Positions 46,130 to 56,295 of a stretch of 64,000 nt of DNA are shown piece after piece; the stretch's first letter is position 1, and every line of letters starts with the position of its first letter. This DNA is from Citrobacter freundii. Lineage in GTDB: Bacteria > Pseudomonadota > Gammaproteobacteria > Enterobacterales > Enterobacteriaceae. Location: the NCBI RefSeq assembly GCF_011077955.1, contig NZ_JAALBX010000011.1, forward strand, positions 62,001 through 126,000, in the 5' to 3' direction. The position numbers and the translations under genes were made by a program. The notes under the pieces are model-generated. The model ran no database searches and was not told the DNA's origin. It was given only the letters and a program-made list of their open reading frames with translations.

Positions 46130-46666
46130 TTATAATTTCACGGTAGTCAGGCAGGTTTGGCTTTCCGTCGTAGTGCTAATCGGGGTGGAGGCCGTTTTCC
46201 CCTGGTAGCTGATATCAAGCGTGCCGTTCATATCACGAGGCAACCACAAACCGATAAAGCCGTTCTGGTAGCTTTTCACGTGTTTTTGCAACACAACGTG
46301 ACCCTTATTATCAGTCACTTTGATATCAAAAGCTGTATTCGGCATTTCACCCTGACAGCCCGATAAGCTGTGGTTAAAACACGGATGCGTTTGATTTTCA
46401 TACGGTGCGACCGACAGATAAAACTTATCCGCTAACGGAAAAGCGTAGGCCTGTTGACCGTCTGATAATTTCAACTCGGTACTGGTAATGGACGCGCTAA
46501 ACGGCAGAGGACGTGCTTGTGGATTTTGGTCAATCGCTTCCACGATTTGCTGCGTGTTTTTACCCGCAAGGCCATAGTGCGCTAGAAAGTCGGTTTGCGA
46601 GGTAGCGGCCAGCGCTGAACCAGAAACCAGCATGCTTATCAGGGATAGAAATAGAGTGCGGCGCAT
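46130..46666 (-). CDS. cueP: Periplasmic copper-binding protein CueP
   Basis: 178 residues from the second of two nearby ATG codons (46666; 46672 is the other). This start gives a signal peptide with cleavage near SALAA (residue 21) and puts the cysteines at C96, C104 and C172, the positions reported for Salmonella CueP. CueP buffers periplasmic Cu(I) and helps deliver copper to SodCII. Flanking motifs: HPCFNHSLSGCQGE and SQTCLTT. Its promoter at 46699-46729 has the 19-bp spacer and inverted repeat of CueR-activated genes, as in Salmonella where CueR controls cueP. cueP is absent from E. coli K-12. Confidence 0.9.
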   Translation of the reverse strand: MRRTLFLSLISMLVSGSALAATSQTDFLAHYGLAGKNTQQIVEAIDQNPQARPLPFSASITSTELKLSDGQQAYAFPLADKFYLSVAPYENQTHPCFNHSLSGCQGEMPNTAFDIKVTDNKGHVVLQKHVKSYQNGFIGLWLPRDMNGTLDISYQGKTASTPISTTTESQTCLTTVKL

Positions 46667-46698
46667 GATCATTTCTCTTAGAAATAAGGTGTGGCCCG

Positions 46699-46729
46699 AC
46701 TCTAAACCTTCCCCTTAGGGTAAAGTCAA
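46699..46729 (-). promoter_or_regulatory. CueR-type copper-responsive promoter of cueP
   Basis: On the minus strand TTGACT (46729-46724), a 19-bp spacer and TAGAGT (46704-46699). The spacer contains ACCCTAAGGGGAAGGT, resembling CueR sites at copA and cueO. The over-long spacer is the hallmark of MerR-family activated promoters. Confidence 0.8.
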
Positions 46730-46918
46730 AAGCACGGCGCGCAGAGTTGTGTAAGGTTTTGTAGGGCTTCAACATTGTTTGATTTTCATCAACTATTCAC
46801 CCGGTTTACGCCTCTCTTGCGGTCCGATAATTTCCCATAAGGCTTTACTGCGCTTCGCCTCCCGCCCCGAATGTTCTACCATGATATTCACTCGTTTGAT
46901 TTGCTTTATGGATAACTC

Positions 46919-48007
46919 ATGATTAAGCGCCGTTACGCAGCCCTTTTACCTGTTCTTATACTGCTCTCCGCCTGTAGTAGTAAGCCAAAAACCACTACCG
47001 AAACCGCCGCGACAAATACCGTCGGTACGCCACAGGGCGGATTTTTACTTAAGCCGCAGCATGATGTTTACGCATCCAGCGGTGACTTCGCCAATAATCT
47101 CGCGGCGGAAAAATTTATCGACATGATGGTGAGTAAACACGGGTTTAACCGCCAGCAGCTCCAGGAAGTGATCTCTCAGGCTAAACGGCTGGATTCTGTG
47201 CTGCGCCTGATGGATCAGCAGGCTCCGACGACGCAGGCACCATCAGGGCCAAACGGCGCCTGGCTGCGCTATCGCGATAAATTTATAACCCCTGGCAACG
47301 TGCAGAATGGCGTGGTTTTCTGGAATCAATATCAGGATGCGCTGAACCGCGCCTTTATGGTGTATGGCGTGCCGCCCGAAATTATTGTCGGCATAATTGG
47401 CGTTGAAACGCGCTGGGGACGTGTCATGGGGAAAACCCGCATTCTGGACGCGCTGGCAACACTCTCCTTCGCGTATCCACGCCGGGCTGACTATTTCTCA
47501 AGTGAACTCGAAACCTTCTTGCTGATGTCGCGCGATGAAGGCGACGATCCGCTGGAGTTAAGAGGCTCCTTTGCCGGCGCGATGGGCTACGGACAATTTA
47601 TGCCGTCCTCTTACAAAGAGTATGCCGTTGATTTTAATGGTGATGGTCACATCAATTTATGGGATCCGGTGGATGCAATCGGCAGCGTCGCCAACTATTT
47701 CAAAGCGCACGGTTGGGAGAAAGGCGAACCAGTTGCTGTTCAGGCTAACGGCGAAGCGCCGGGCTTAGAAAACGGCTTTAAAACTAAATACTCGCCAGCG
47801 CAGTTAGCGGCGGCAGGCTTAACGCCGCAACAACCGCTGGGAAATCATGCCCAGGTGAGCTTACTACGTCTCGACATTGGTACGCGGTATCAATACTGGT
47901 ATGGATTACCGAATTTCTACACGATTACCCGCTATAACCACAGTACTCACTATGCCATGGCAGTATGGCAGTTGGGACAAGCGGTAGCGCTTGCAAGAGT
48001 GCAGTAA
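46919..48007 (+). CDS. mltB: Membrane-bound lytic murein transglycosylase B
   Basis: 362 residues. Lipoprotein with signal peptide MIKRRYAALL... and lipobox LLSAC (C19), anchored in the outer membrane. Cleaves the MurNAc-GlcNAc bond forming 1,6-anhydro-MurNAc. The catalytic glutamate is E163 in GVETRWGR (family 3 lytic transglycosylase). GAMGYGQFMPSSYKEYA near 220-236 and NYFKAHGW near 260 are family motifs; an EF-hand-like DFNGDGHINLWD loop is also present near 237-248. pncC follows on the same strand after 111 bp. Confidence 0.96.
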   Translation: MIKRRYAALLPVLILLSACSSKPKTTTETAATNTVGTPQGGFLLKPQHDVYASSGDFANNLAAEKFIDMMVSKHGFNRQQLQEVISQAKRLDSVLRLMDQQAPTTQAPSGPNGAWLRYRDKFITPGNVQNGVVFWNQYQDALNRAFMVYGVPPEIIVGIIGVETRWGRVMGKTRILDALATLSFAYPRRADYFSSELETFLLMSRDEGDDPLELRGSFAGAMGYGQFMPSSYKEYAVDFNGDGHINLWDPVDAIGSVANYFKAHGWEKGEPVAVQANGEAPGLENGFKTKYSPAQLAAAGLTPQQPLGNHAQVSLLRLDIGTRYQYWYGLPNFYTITRYNHSTHYAMAVWQLGQAVALARVQ

Positions 48008-48118
48008 TCAAAACGGCGCGATTCTGGAATCTGTCTCGTAAAAGCCAAATGCAACTTCTGAAAAGGGGGCCGTGCGCGTTGCCAGACGCCGCGCCCTCAT
48101 TACACAATTGGAGCCGTG

Positions 48119-48612
48119 ATGACTGACGACGAATTGATGCAACTGAGCAAGACGGTAGGCGACGCGCTTAAACAACAGGGCGCGACGTTGACGGCGGCCG
48201 AGTCCTGTACTGGTGGTTGGGTCGCGAAAGCGATTACGGATATTGCCGGGAGTTCCGCCTGGTTTGAACGTGGTTTTGTCACCTACAGTAATGAAGCGAA
48301 AGCCCAAATGATCGGGGTTGATCCGGCGGTTCTTACGCAGCATGGCGCGGTGAGCGAACCGGTTGTTATCCAGATGGCGCAGGGCGCGCTCGCGGCCGCT
48401 CACGCAAGCTATGCGGTATCAATAAGCGGTATCGCCGGGCCGGATGGCGGCAGCGAAACTAAGCCTGTGGGTACAGTATGGTTTGGGTTCGCAAGCCATG
48501 ATGGCACCGTAGTCACTCGTCACGAATGTTTTAACGGCGATCGCGATGCGGTGCGGCGCCAGGCCACGGTTTATGCGTTAAAAACACTCTGGCAACAATT
48601 TCTACAAAAGGC

Positions 48613-48616
<4 letters not shown>
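48119..48616 (+). CDS. pncC: Nicotinamide-nucleotide amidohydrolase PncC
   Basis: 165 residues from the ATG at 48119 (E. coli length; GGAG upstream; a GTG one codon earlier is less likely). Deamidates NMN to NaMN in pyridine nucleotide salvage; old names ygaD, CinA-like. CinA C-terminal-domain motifs TAAESCTGGWVAKAIT near 25-40 and ISGIAGPDGGSETKPVGTVWF in two adjoining parts near 102-122. It is immediately upstream of recA as in E. coli. Confidence 0.96.
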
Positions 48617-49770
<1,154 letters not shown>

Positions 49771-49777
49771 TACTCTC

Positions 49778-49803
49778 AGGGCTGCTCAGGCAGCCCTTTT
49801 TAT
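49778..49803 (+). terminator. Terminator between recA and recX
   Basis: AGGGCTGC-tcag-GCAGCCCT followed by TTTTTATTT. As in E. coli, most recA transcripts should end here with minor read-through into recX. Confidence 0.88.
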
Positions 49804-49827
49804 TTATGCTATTAAATTTTAAACACT

Positions 49828-50334
49828 ATGTCTTCTCAATCCTCTCCCCGCCGCTCGGTTTATGCGCGTTTGTGTGACCGGGCGACCCGTTTACTCGCAA
49901 TGCGCGATCACAGCGAGCAAGAACTGCGCCGCAAGCTGGCAGCACCTTTTATGGCAAAAGCGCCGCAGGATGAAGTTGAACCCATCACGGCCGAGGATGT
50001 CGAGAATGTCATCCGCTGGTGCTATGAACATAACTGGCTGGATGATGCGAATTTTGCGGACCGTTATATATCAAGCCGGGCGCGGAAAGGGTATGGGCCG
50101 CAACGTATCCGTCAGGAATTACAGCAAAAAGGACTCAGCCGTGAGCACTGCGACGCTGCGTTCAGAGACTGTGACATCGACTGGACTCAAATTACCCGAG
50201 ATATTGCGGTACGGAAATTTGGAGAGCCTCTGCCTCGTCAGTATCCCGAAAAGGTTAAAGTACAGCGATTTTTACTGTATCGCGGGTTCCTGATGGAGGA
50301 TATTCAAGAGATATACCGAAATTTTGCTGATTGA
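49828..50334 (+). CDS. recX: Regulatory protein RecX
   Basis: 168 residues (E. coli 166). All-helical RecA modulator that caps filament growth. Family motifs: [13 protein letters not shown] near 26-38, [16 protein letters not shown] near 87-102, and the C-terminal [15 protein letters not shown]. Likely expressed by read-through from recA; no separate promoter was seen in the 24 bp after the terminator. Confidence 0.95.
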   Translation: MSSQSSPRRSVYARLCDRATRLLAMRDHSEQELRRKLAAPFMAKAPQDEVEPITAEDVENVIRWCYEHNWLDDANFADRYISSRARKGYGPQRIRQELQQKGLSREHCDAAFRDCDIDWTQITRDIAVRKFGEPLPRQYPEKVKVQRFLLYRGFLMEDIQEIYRNFAD

Positions 50335-50471
50335 GCGCATACTGGATTTTACTTCCCTTCTAAGAAAACTTATCTTATTCCCACTTTTTCCCTGTCAGGG
50401 CGGGCAGATATTAACCAGTCGGTTTATCATGTCCGGCTACGACAATTCGTTAGCTTGATTTCAGGATAATT

Positions 50472-53102
50472 ATGAGCAAGAGCACCGCTGAGATCCGTCA
50501 GGCGTTTCTCGATTTTTTCCATAGTAAAGGACATCAGGTAGTTGCCAGCAGCTCTCTGGTTCCCAATAACGATCCCACACTGCTGTTTACCAACGCCGGG
50601 ATGAATCAGTTCAAGGATGTTTTCCTTGGGCTCGACAAGCGTAATTATTCCCGCGCAACGACCGCGCAGCGCTGTGTGCGTGCAGGTGGTAAACACAACG
50701 ATCTGGAAAATGTCGGTTACACCGCGCGTCACCATACTTTCTTCGAAATGCTGGGCAACTTCAGCTTCGGTGACTATTTCAAACATGATGCTATCCAGTA
50801 CGCCTGGGAGTTACTGACTGGCGAGCAGTGGTTTAACCTGCCGAAAGACCGTTTATGGGTCACCGTTTACGAATCTGATGATGAAGCGTACGAAATCTGG
50901 GAAAAAGAAGTTGGTGTCCCACGTGAACGCATTATTCGTATCGGCGACAACAAAGGCGCCGCTTTCGCGTCAGATAACTTCTGGCAGATGGGCGATACCG
51001 GTCCGTGCGGCCCGTGCACAGAGATTTTCTTCGATCACGGCGATCATATTTGGGGTGGCCCTCCGGGAAGCCCGGAAGAAGATGGCGACCGTTACATCGA
51101 GATCTGGAATATCGTGTTTATGCAGTTTAACCGTCAGGCCGATGGCACGATGGAACCGCTGCCTAAGCCGTCTGTGGATACCGGCATGGGGCTTGAACGT
51201 ATTGCCGCGGTATTGCAGCACGTTAATTCCAACTATGAAATCGACCTGTTCCGCGATCTGATTAAGGCTGTGGCGAAAGAAACGGGCGCTACCGATCTGA
51301 GCAATAAATCGCTGCGCGTCATTGCCGACCACATTCGCTCCTGCGCCTTTTTGATTGCCGATGGCGTGATCCCATCCAATGAAAACCGTGGGTATGTGCT
51401 GCGTCGCATCATCCGTCGCGCGATTCGCCATGGAAATATGCTGGGCGCGAAGGATACCTTCTTCTACAAACTGGTCGGCCCGCTCATCAGCGTGATGGGT
51501 TCCGCTGGCGACGATTTGAAGCGTCAGCAGTCGCAGGTTGAGCAAGTTCTGAAAACCGAAGAAGAGCAGTTTGCCCGTACCCTTGAACGTGGTCTGGCGC
51601 TGCTGGATGAAGAGCTGGCGAAACTGACCGGCGATACGCTTGATGGCGAAACCGCATTCCGCCTTTACGATACCTACGGTTTCCCGGTGGATTTAACCGC
51701 CGATGTGTGCCGTGAACGTAATATCAAAGTGGATGAAGCGGGCTTTGAAGCCGCCATGGAAGCACAACGCCGTCGCGCGCGTGAATCCAGCGGTTTTGGC
51801 GCAGATTACAACGCCATGATCCGCGTTGAAGGTGCCTCTGAATTTAAAGGTTACGACCACGTAGAACTGACCGGCACCGTAACCGCGCTGTTTGTCGACG
51901 GTAAAGCCGTTGATCAAATTACAGCGGGCGAGCAGGCCGTAGTGATTCTGAACGAAACGCCATTCTATGCGGAATCTGGCGGTCAGGTGGGCGATCGCGG
52001 GGAATTACTGGGCAATGGTTTTGCCTTCGCCGTGGAAGATACCCAGAAATATGGCCAGGCGATTGGTCATATCGGTAAGCTGACAAGCGGTGTGCTGAAA
52101 GTAGGCGAGGGTGTTAAAGCGCAGGTTGATGAGGCGCGTCGTGCGCGCATTCGCCTGAACCACTCCGCCACCCACTTAATGCATGCGGCGCTTCGCCAGG
52201 TGCTGGGTACTCACGTTGCGCAGAAAGGTTCTCTGGTTAACGATAAAGGTCTGCGTTTCGATTTCTCGCATTTCGAAGCGATGAAACCGGACGAAATCCG
52301 TGCGGTTGAAGATCTGGTAAACGCGCAAATTCGTCGCAATCTACCGATTGAAACTAAGGTAATGGACCTTGAGGCTGCCAAAGCGAAAGGTGCGATGGCG
52401 CTGTTTGGCGAGAAATATGACGACCATGTTCGCGTACTAAGCATGGGCGATTTTTCTACCGAACTGTGCGGCGGCATCCATGCCGATCGTACTGGCGACA
52501 TCGGTCTGTTCCGTATCGTTGCTGAATCAGGCACCGCGGCAGGCGTACGTCGTATCGAAGCGGTGACTGGCGAAGGTGCGCTGGCGCTGGTTCATGCCCA
52601 AAATGATCAGCTGCATGATATCGCTCAGTTGCTTAAAGGCGACAGCCAGAGCCTGAACGATAAAGTGCGTGCGGTGATTGAGCGTACGCGTCAACTGGAA
52701 AAAGAACTGCAACAGTTGAAAGAGCAACAGGCTGTGCAGGAGAGCGCGAATCTCAGCAGCAAAGCTGTTGAAATCAATGGCGTGAAGCTGTTGGTAAGCG
52801 AACTGACCAACGTTGAGCCGAAAATGCTGCGTACGATGGTTGACGATCTTAAAAACCAATTAGGTTCTACGATCATCGTGCTGGCGACGATTGCCGATGC
52901 TAAGGTTTCTCTGATTGCGGGGGTCTCGAAAGATTTGACCGATCGCGTGAAAGCAGGGGAACTGATTGGCATGGTCGCATCGCAGGTTGGCGGCAAAGGC
53001 GGCGGCCGTCCGGACATGGCGCAAGCTGGTGGCACGGACACGCAAGCATTGCCTGCAGCCCTTGCCAGCGTACAAGACTGGGTCGCGTCGCGACTGTCTT
53101 AA
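50472..53102 (+). CDS. alaS: Alanyl-tRNA synthetase
   Basis: 876 residues, E. coli length. Class II synthetase: catalytic domain (about 1-250) with motif [16 protein letters not shown] and GDTGPCGPC, tRNA-recognition region (about 250-450), editing domain (about 550-700) with the zinc ligands HSATHLMH and CGGIHADR, and C-Ala domain (about 740-876) with [15 protein letters not shown]. Followed by a hairpin terminator, then csrA. Confidence 0.99.
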   Translation: MSKSTAEIRQAFLDFFHSKGHQVVASSSLVPNNDPTLLFTNAGMNQFKDVFLGLDKRNYSRATTAQRCVRAGGKHNDLENVGYTARHHTFFEMLGNFSFGDYFKHDAIQYAWELLTGEQWFNLPKDRLWVTVYESDDEAYEIWEKEVGVPRERIIRIGDNKGAAFASDNFWQMGDTGPCGPCTEIFFDHGDHIWGGPPGSPEEDGDRYIEIWNIVFMQFNRQADGTMEPLPKPSVDTGMGLERIAAVLQHVNSNYEIDLFRDLIKAVAKETGATDLSNKSLRVIADHIRSCAFLIADGVIPSNENRGYVLRRIIRRAIRHGNMLGAKDTFFYKLVGPLISVMGSAGDDLKRQQSQVEQVLKTEEEQFARTLERGLALLDEELAKLTGDTLDGETAFRLYDTYGFPVDLTADVCRERNIKVDEAGFEAAMEAQRRRARESSGFGADYNAMIRVEGASEFKGYDHVELTGTVTALFVDGKAVDQITAGEQAVVILNETPFYAESGGQVGDRGELLGNGFAFAVEDTQKYGQAIGHIGKLTSGVLKVGEGVKAQVDEARRARIRLNHSATHLMHAALRQVLGTHVAQKGSLVNDKGLRFDFSHFEAMKPDEIRAVEDLVNAQIRRNLPIETKVMDLEAAKAKGAMALFGEKYDDHVRVLSMGDFSTELCGGIHADRTGDIGLFRIVAESGTAAGVRRIEAVTGEGALALVHAQNDQLHDIAQLLKGDSQSLNDKVRAVIERTRQLEKELQQLKEQQAVQESANLSSKAVEINGVKLLVSELTNVEPKMLRTMVDDLKNQLGSTIIVLATIADAKVSLIAGVSKDLTDRVKAGELIGMVASQVGGKGGGRPDMAQAGGTDTQALPAALASVQDWVASRLS

Positions 53103-53120
53103 TCTATAAGGTATAGGCGA

Positions 53121-53155
53121 AGGCGCTATAACATTAGGTTGTTATAGCGCCTTTC
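53121..53155 (+). terminator. Terminator of alaS
   Basis: AGGCGCTATAAC (53121-53132) and GTTATAGCGCCT (53141-53152), 12-bp perfect stem with 8-base loop, followed by TTTCT. Confidence 0.82.
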
Positions 53156-53469
53156 TCTCAATACCCATTTAAGCCCTTATTTCTGGTGTGTCAGTGAGCT
53201 GACAGGTCTCGTTAAATCCGTCGCATAAAGGAAGTTTGCGATATGATGTAACGGGTTGTAGAACTTTCTGTTGCATAGATGTGAATGGGTGTATAACGAT
53301 AAAGTCGGGTTGAAAATTTCTGGATCGGCTAAACTTAAGTTTAACAGAATGTGATGCCGTGACTGCTTACACTTTATGTGTTTGTCATCGCTTACTTTTT
53401 GGCGTTATATGATGGATAATGCCGGGATACAGAGAGACCCGACTCTTTTAATCTTTCAAGGAGCAAAGA
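53156..53469 (+). promoter_or_regulatory. csrA control region
   Basis: 314 bp with no credible gene. In E. coli this interval carries several csrA promoters (sigma-70 and sigma-S). The end holds TTTCAAGGAGCAAAGAATG, where the GGA in the ribosome-binding sequence is one of the CsrA autoregulation sites known in E. coli. Individual promoters could not be assigned with confidence. Confidence 0.55.
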
Positions 53470-53655
53470 ATGCTGATTCTGACTCGTCGAGTTGGTGAGA
53501 CCCTCATGATTGGAGATGAGGTGACTGTAACGGTTCTTGGGGTAAAGGGTAACCAGGTACGCATTGGCGTAAACGCCCCCAAAGAAGTGTCCGTACACCG
53601 TGAAGAGATCTACCAGCGTATCCAGGCTGAAAAATCGCAACAGTCCAGTTTCTAA
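53470..53655 (+). CDS. csrA: Carbon storage regulator CsrA
   Basis: 61 residues, E. coli length. Dimeric RNA-binding protein that recognises GGA in hairpins and represses or stabilises mRNAs for glycogen, biofilm, motility and carbon metabolism. [18 protein letters not shown] and the RNA-binding RVGE and EEIYQRI elements are unchanged. The BarA kinase encoded at the other end of the window indirectly controls its activity through CsrB/CsrC. AAGGAG is 6 bp before the ATG. Confidence 0.99.
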   Translation: MLILTRRVGETLMIGDEVTVTVLGVKGNQVRIGVNAPKEVSVHREEIYQRIQAEKSQQSSF

Positions 53656-53662
53656 AGTTATC

Positions 53663-53686
53663 GCGTCTCGCTGCATGGCGAGACGC
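53663..53686 (+). terminator. Hairpin after csrA
   Basis: GCGTCTCGC (53663-53671) and GCGAGACGC (53678-53686), perfect 9-bp stem with a 6-base loop; a T-rich stretch follows from 53690. Confidence 0.7.
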
Positions 53687-53867
53687 AACTCTTCTTTTTT
53701 CCCCTTTCATTAAAATTCTCTGACTTTTCGTTTATTGCTTATCCCGTGCAGGCTGGGTAACTTCAGGTTTCATCCCCGGTTTCATGTTGATAAAACGCCC
53801 TTTTTGTTGGCAAAGCAGACGAATTGCGCGTGAATTGTGCAAATGAAACAGAGTCGGGAAAAATTGT

Positions 53868-53895
53868 TTGACTTATAAGTCCCAGAAAGTAATAT
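53868..53895 (+). promoter_or_regulatory. Promoter of the serV-tRNA-Arg operon
   Basis: TTGACT (53868-53873), 16-bp spacer and TAATAT (53890-53895), followed by a GC-rich discriminator (GTGCGCC), which is typical of stringently controlled stable RNA promoters. The first tRNA starts about 55 bp downstream. Confidence 0.75.
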
Positions 53896-53956
53896 GTGCG
53901 CCACGCAGCGCCGATGAGCAGAAACAAGTTCTTCGGAGCACTCGCAAGAGGCGTTT

Positions 53957-54049
53957 GGTGAGGTGGCCGAGAGGCTGAAGGCGCTCCCCTGCTAAGGGAG
54001 TATGCGGTCAAAAGCTGCATCCGGGGTTCGAATCCCCGCCTCACCGCCA
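53957..54049 (+). tRNA. serV: tRNA-Ser (anticodon GCU)
   Basis: 93 nt class II tRNA with long variable arm, anticodon GCT in CTGCTAA, T-loop GGTTCGAATCC and encoded CCA. Reads AGC/AGU. Position after csrA and before tRNA-Arg genes matches E. coli serV. Confidence 0.98.
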
Positions 54050-54052
54050 TTT

Positions 54053-54129
54053 GCATCCGTAGCTCAGCTGGATAGAGTACTCGGCTACGAACCGAGCGGT
54101 CGGAGGTTCGAATCCTCCCGGATGCACCA
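54053..54129 (+). tRNA. argV: tRNA-Arg (anticodon ACG), copy 1
   Basis: 77 nt with encoded CCA; anticodon ACG (A34 normally edited to inosine by TadA), reading CGU/CGC/CGA. Begins only 3 bp after the serine tRNA. Four copies here are identical; names argV, argY, argZ, argQ are assigned by order with E. coli. Confidence 0.97.
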
Positions 54130-54190
54130 TCTTCATCAGTGTTGCGGCATGATGAGTGACATTGAATCAGTAGTAAGCAGTAATCCCGAT

Positions 54191-54267
54191 GCATCCGTAG
54201 CTCAGCTGGATAGAGTACTCGGCTACGAACCGAGCGGTCGGAGGTTCGAATCCTCCCGGATGCACCA
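54191..54267 (+). tRNA. argY: tRNA-Arg (anticodon ACG), copy 2
   Basis: 77 nt, identical to copy 1, with encoded CCA. The 61-bp spacer before it is a short version of the spacers that follow. Confidence 0.97.
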
Positions 54268-54461
54268 TTATTCTCCGTTATAACAGCGACGCTGGTGTAA
54301 TACGGTTCGCGGCAGTGTCGTGAGCGGTCAGGGGAATAACGTTGCGTGAGCAACGGCCCGCAGGGCAAGGCGCAGCCGAGTAATCCTCCCGGATGCACCA
54401 TCTTCACCAGTGTTGCGGCATGATAAGCGACATTGAATCGGTAGTAAGCAGTAATCCCGAT
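54268..54461 (+). repeat. Inter-tRNA repeat unit 1
   Basis: 194-bp spacer almost identical to the one at 54539-54733. It contains a 19-nt copy of the tRNA-Arg 3' end (AATCCTCCCGGATGCACCA, 54382-54400), after which the sequence matches the short spacer at 54130-54190. Confidence 0.85.
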
Positions 54462-54538
54462 GCATCCGTAGCTCAGCTGGATAGAGTACTCGGCTACGAA
54501 CCGAGCGGTCGGAGGTTCGAATCCTCCCGGATGCACCA
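54462..54538 (+). tRNA. argZ: tRNA-Arg (anticodon ACG), copy 3
   Basis: 77 nt, identical to copies 1 and 2, with encoded CCA; starts 271 bp after copy 2. Confidence 0.97.
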
Positions 54539-54733
54539 TTATTCTCCGTTATAACAGCGACGCTGGTGTAACACGGTTCGCGACAGTGTCGTGAGCGGTC
54601 AGGAGGATAACGTTGCGTGAGCAACGGCCCATAGGGCAAGGCGCAGCCGAGTAATCCTTCCGGATGCACCATCTTCATCAGTGTTGTGGCGTGATAAGCG
54701 ACATTGATTCAGTCTTAAAGCAATAATCCCGAT
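54539..54733 (+). repeat. Inter-tRNA repeat unit 2
   Basis: 195-bp spacer near-identical to unit 1, with a tRNA 3' tail copy at 54653-54671 that carries one substitution (AATCCTTCC...). Confidence 0.85.
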
Positions 54734-54810
54734 GCATCCGTAGCTCAGCTGGATAGAGTACTCGGCTACGAACCGAGCGGTCGGAGGTTCGAATCCTCCC
54801 GGATGCACCA
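54734..54810 (+). tRNA. argQ: tRNA-Arg (anticodon ACG), copy 4
   Basis: 77 nt, identical to the other three, with encoded CCA; starts 272 bp after copy 3. Confidence 0.97.
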
Positions 54811-55222
54811 TTATTCTCCGTTATTACAGCAATGCGGGTGTAACACGGTTCGCGACAGTGTCGTGAGCGGTGAGGGATGAAAACGTTGTTTAAGCATCGG
54901 CACACCGCGCACGGTGTTACCGAGTAATTTTCCCTGAAACGCCATCTTTTCCCATCCTGCGTTATCCACATCCCTTTGGTTTTATCGCCTCCCCGGCAGT
55001 CTCGCGAGCACCATGGCGTTGCATGAACAACGACCTGCGAACCTGGTTTACCGGTCCCGTATCTCCCCTTCGTTTATTCACCCCTTCTTACGTTGCCAGC
55101 AATTCCGAGCTTCCCACATTTGTTCACTCATTCATCGCCCAAACCGTAACCCTGGTTCTGTCAGCGACATTGACCGTTGTTTACGATAAAGTAACGCTCC
55201 TGTAATCAGTTTAGGGGGCTAA
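54811..55222. other. Gap between last tRNA-Arg and yqaB, with degenerate repeat
   Basis: 412 bp. The first part (to about 54945) is a decayed third copy of the inter-tRNA repeat: it starts TTATTCTCCGTTAT and has CGAGTAATTTTCCCTGAAACGCCATC where a tRNA 3' tail would be. The rest holds no gene I can support; a short open frame at 55023-55205 lacks a ribosome-binding sequence and recognisable similarity. yqaB promoter signals must be near 55150-55210. Confidence 0.6.
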
Positions 55223-55789
55223 ATGTACGATCGTTACGATGGGCTAATTTTCGATATGGATGGCACTATTCTTGATACTGAACCTACGCACCGTAAGGCG
55301 TGGAGCGAAGTGTTAGGACGTTACGGTTTGCATTTTAACTTTGAGGCGATGATTGCGCTCAATGGTTCCCCTACCTGGCGGATTGCCGAAGCGGTAATTG
55401 CGCAAAACGGCGCAACGCTCGATCCCCATATGCTTGCCCGGGAAAAAACCGAAGCCGTGAAAGCCATGCTGCTTGATACCGTGCGCCCGCTGCCGCTGAT
55501 TGAGGTTGTTAAAGCATGGCACGGTCGTCGTCCAATGGCTGTCGGCACCGGTAGCGAAAGCGCGATTGCAGAGGCGCTATTAACGCATTTAGGCCTCCGC
55601 CATTATTTCCAGGCCGTGGTCGCCGCCGATCACGTGGTGAATCACAAACCCGCACCCGATACCTTTCTGCGTTGCGCGGAGTTGATGGGCGTAGAGCCTG
55701 CAAAATGCGTCGTTTTTGAAGACGCGGATTTTGGCATCCAGGCTGCGCGGGCCGCCGGGATGGATGCTGTGGACGTGCGCTTACTGTGA
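55223..55789 (+). CDS. yqaB: HAD-family sugar phosphatase YqaB
   Basis: 188 residues, E. coli length. Cytoplasmic phosphatase active on fructose-1-P and 6-phosphogluconate. HAD motifs: FDMDGTILDTEPTH (motif I, D11/D13), GTGSESA (motif II), NHKPAPDTF (motif III lysine) and VFEDADFGIQAARAAGM (motif IV). GGGGG lies upstream. Overlaps yqaA by 4 bp (GTGA), so the two are co-translated. Confidence 0.96.
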   Translation: MYDRYDGLIFDMDGTILDTEPTHRKAWSEVLGRYGLHFNFEAMIALNGSPTWRIAEAVIAQNGATLDPHMLAREKTEAVKAMLLDTVRPLPLIEVVKAWHGRRPMAVGTGSESAIAEALLTHLGLRHYFQAVVAADHVVNHKPAPDTFLRCAELMGVEPAKCVVFEDADFGIQAARAAGMDAVDVRLL

Positions 55790-56214
55790 GTGACGCGCTG
55801 TCACTGTTCTCGCTGTTTTCCAGCAGCTTTTTGAGCGCCACGTTATTACCCGGCAGTTCCGAAGCGGTATTGGTAGCCTTGCTGCTGACCGGGAACAGTG
55901 AGCCGTGGTTACTGGTCTTAATAGCAACAATAGGTAATAGCCTTGGAGGGCTGACTAACGTTATTCTTGGGCGGTTTTTCCCGTTGCGCGAAACCTCGCG
56001 CTGGCAAGGAAAAGCCGTTCACTGGTTACAACGTTTCGGCCCGGGCGCGCTATTACTGAGCTGGATGCCTGTGATAGGCGATTTGTTGTGTCTGTTTGCC
56101 GGGTGGCTACGTTTATCGTGGGGACCGGTTGTGTTTTTTTTATGCCTGGGCAAAGCGTTGCGCTACGTTATCGTCGCGCTTGCAACGCTCCAGGGGATGG
56201 CGTGGTGGCACTAA
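55786..56214 (+). CDS. yqaA: DedA-related inner-membrane protein YqaA
   Basis: 142 residues with a GTG start overlapping the yqaB stop, as in E. coli. SNARE-associated/VTT-type membrane protein with hydrophobic segments at about 3-25, 30-55, 80-105 and 110-135. The GNSLGGLTNVILGR segment is typical. Function is unknown; relatives act in membrane lipid homeostasis. Confidence 0.92.
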   Translation: MSDALSLFSLFSSSFLSATLLPGSSEAVLVALLLTGNSEPWLLVLIATIGNSLGGLTNVILGRFFPLRETSRWQGKAVHWLQRFGPGALLLSWMPVIGDLLCLFAGWLRLSWGPVVFFLCLGKALRYVIVALATLQGMAWWH

Positions 56215-56295
56215 TTGGATTGTTTGAGTGACCTTTAATCGTCAACCATTACAATTATGCTTAATAAAAATGTATTCGACAGGCGGGAGGTCAAT

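Noticed and set aside
54130-54190. Phage or integron attachment site at the tRNA cluster
   Set aside because: Although tRNA 3' tails are repeated, there is no integrase or foreign cargo; the tails belong to the spacer repeat.
53763-54971. Long minus-strand open frames across the tRNA array (repeating a [14 protein letters not shown]-like segment)
   Set aside because: They are translations of the antisense of identical tRNA-Arg genes, a known source of false proteins; no ribosome-binding sites and the frames break outside the repeats.
55023-55205. 60-codon open frame before yqaB
   Set aside because: No ribosome-binding site, no similarity recognised, and it lies in decayed tRNA-spacer DNA.
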